Assembly (NCBI GenBank): GCA_031270755.1
Contig: JAISWV010000079.1
Span: 1-5,403, forward strand
Origin: Synergistaceae bacterium
GTDB taxonomy: Bacteria; Synergistota; Synergistia; Synergistales; Aminobacteriaceae
Direction of reading: 5' to 3'
DNA: 5,403 nucleotides
Below, in pieces: positions 5,152-5,403 of this stretch; position 1 is the stretch's first letter, and every line of letters starts with the position of its first letter. A program made the position numbers and the translations under genes. The notes beneath the pieces were generated by a model that saw only the letters and a list, made by a program, of their open reading frames with translations, was not told the DNA's origin and made no database searches.

Positions 5152-5403
5152 CTACATTTTGTACTCGTCCGCCACCTGCTGCCAGTTCTCGGCGGTGACG
5201 TCGATCCAGCCCGAGCCGTAGACGTTTATGCCGTCGACGATGATGTTCTCGAAGCCGGGGACTCCCAAGTCATCGCCGTTTTTGATCTCCCTGCCCTCGA
5301 TGACGCGCAGAGCGACCTCGTAGGCTGCCGCGGCGGAATATCCTGGGTACCAGAAGCAGCTGTGAGTAAGGGTCCCGGCCTTCCAGGCGTCGACTCGCGA
5401 TAA
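5152..5403 (-). CDS. sugar ABC transporter substrate-binding protein, C-terminal part (truncated by window edge)
   Basis: The last 83 codons of a protein whose N terminus lies beyond the right edge; the frame is open to base 5403 and ends at TAG 5154-5152, with a second in-frame TAG six bases later. The visible part reads THSCFWYPGYSAAAAYEVAL, a helix typical of the C-terminal lobe of type I periplasmic sugar-binding proteins (RbsB/LsrB-like). A long loop follows, then GINVYGSGWIDVT, and the protein ends NWQQVADEYKM. Such proteins work outside the membrane, delivering pentoses, hexoses or autoinducer-2 to an ABC permease. Signal peptide and ligand-binding residues of the first lobe are not visible. 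The short 21-base gap to the dehydrogenase gene puts both in one operon. No permease or ATPase gene follows in this window, so these would have to be upstream or elsewhere. Moderately sure of the family, not of the sugar. Confidence 0.8.
   Translation of the reverse strand, partial: LSRVDAWKAGTLTHSCFWYPGYSAAAAYEVALRVIEGREIKNGDDLGVPGFENIIVDGINVYGSGWIDVTAENWQQVADEYKM

Noticed and set aside
4105..5403. 432-codon open frame on the plus strand opposite the dehydrogenase and binding protein
   Set aside because: The translation has no recognisable domain and is rich in His, Arg and Gly in the way of antisense frames in GC-rich DNA, while the minus strand encodes complete zinc-dehydrogenase motifs.
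1..5403. CRISPR arrays, tRNA or rRNA genes, insertion sequences, prophage or defence genes
   Set aside because: No spaced repeat array, tRNA-like cloverleaf, terminal inverted repeats or transposase motifs were seen on either strand.

Overview
The window is part of a bacterial carbohydrate-uptake and catabolism operon. All recognisable genes lie on the minus strand, so transcription runs from high to low coordinates. The DNA is moderately GC-rich by eye. Most genes have strong GGAGG-type ribosome binding sites, one gene uses a TTG start, and the products are typical bacterial families. I cannot assign a phylum from this sequence; a Gram-positive or an anaerobic lineage with sugar ABC transporters would fit, but that is a guess.

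Layout in transcription order: (1) 5403-5152, the last 83 codons of a ribose/galactose-type ABC transporter sugar-binding protein; (2) 5130-4111, a medium-chain zinc-dependent polyol/sugar dehydrogenase, probably NAD-linked; (3) a 79-base gap with a perfect 8-bp hairpin; (4) 4031-3171, an IolE-like TIM-barrel isomerase/epimerase/dehydratase; (5) 3127-2732, rbsD, D-ribose pyranase, starting at TTG; (6) 2682-1660 and 1663-638, two diverged tandem TIM-barrel isomerases/epimerases (about 40% identical by hand alignment) joined by an ATGA start/stop overlap; (7) 637-406, an AT-rich gap with a 12-bp tandem repeat and two weak hairpins; (8) 405-1, the N-terminal 135 codons of a DUF169-family protein that runs off the left edge.

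Working model (inference): a sugar or polyol is captured by the binding protein and imported by transporter subunits outside the window. The mutarotase RbsD supplies the right anomer or ring form. The dehydrogenase and up to three metal-dependent TIM-barrel enzymes then oxidise, epimerise, isomerise or dehydrate it. No kinase, aldolase, permease or regulator is visible here, so the substrate cannot be named. The combination of one rbsD, three TIM-barrel sugar enzymes and a zinc dehydrogenase is not the standard rbs operon and is the most interesting thing in the window. The DUF169 gene looks like a separate transcription unit or a distal member.
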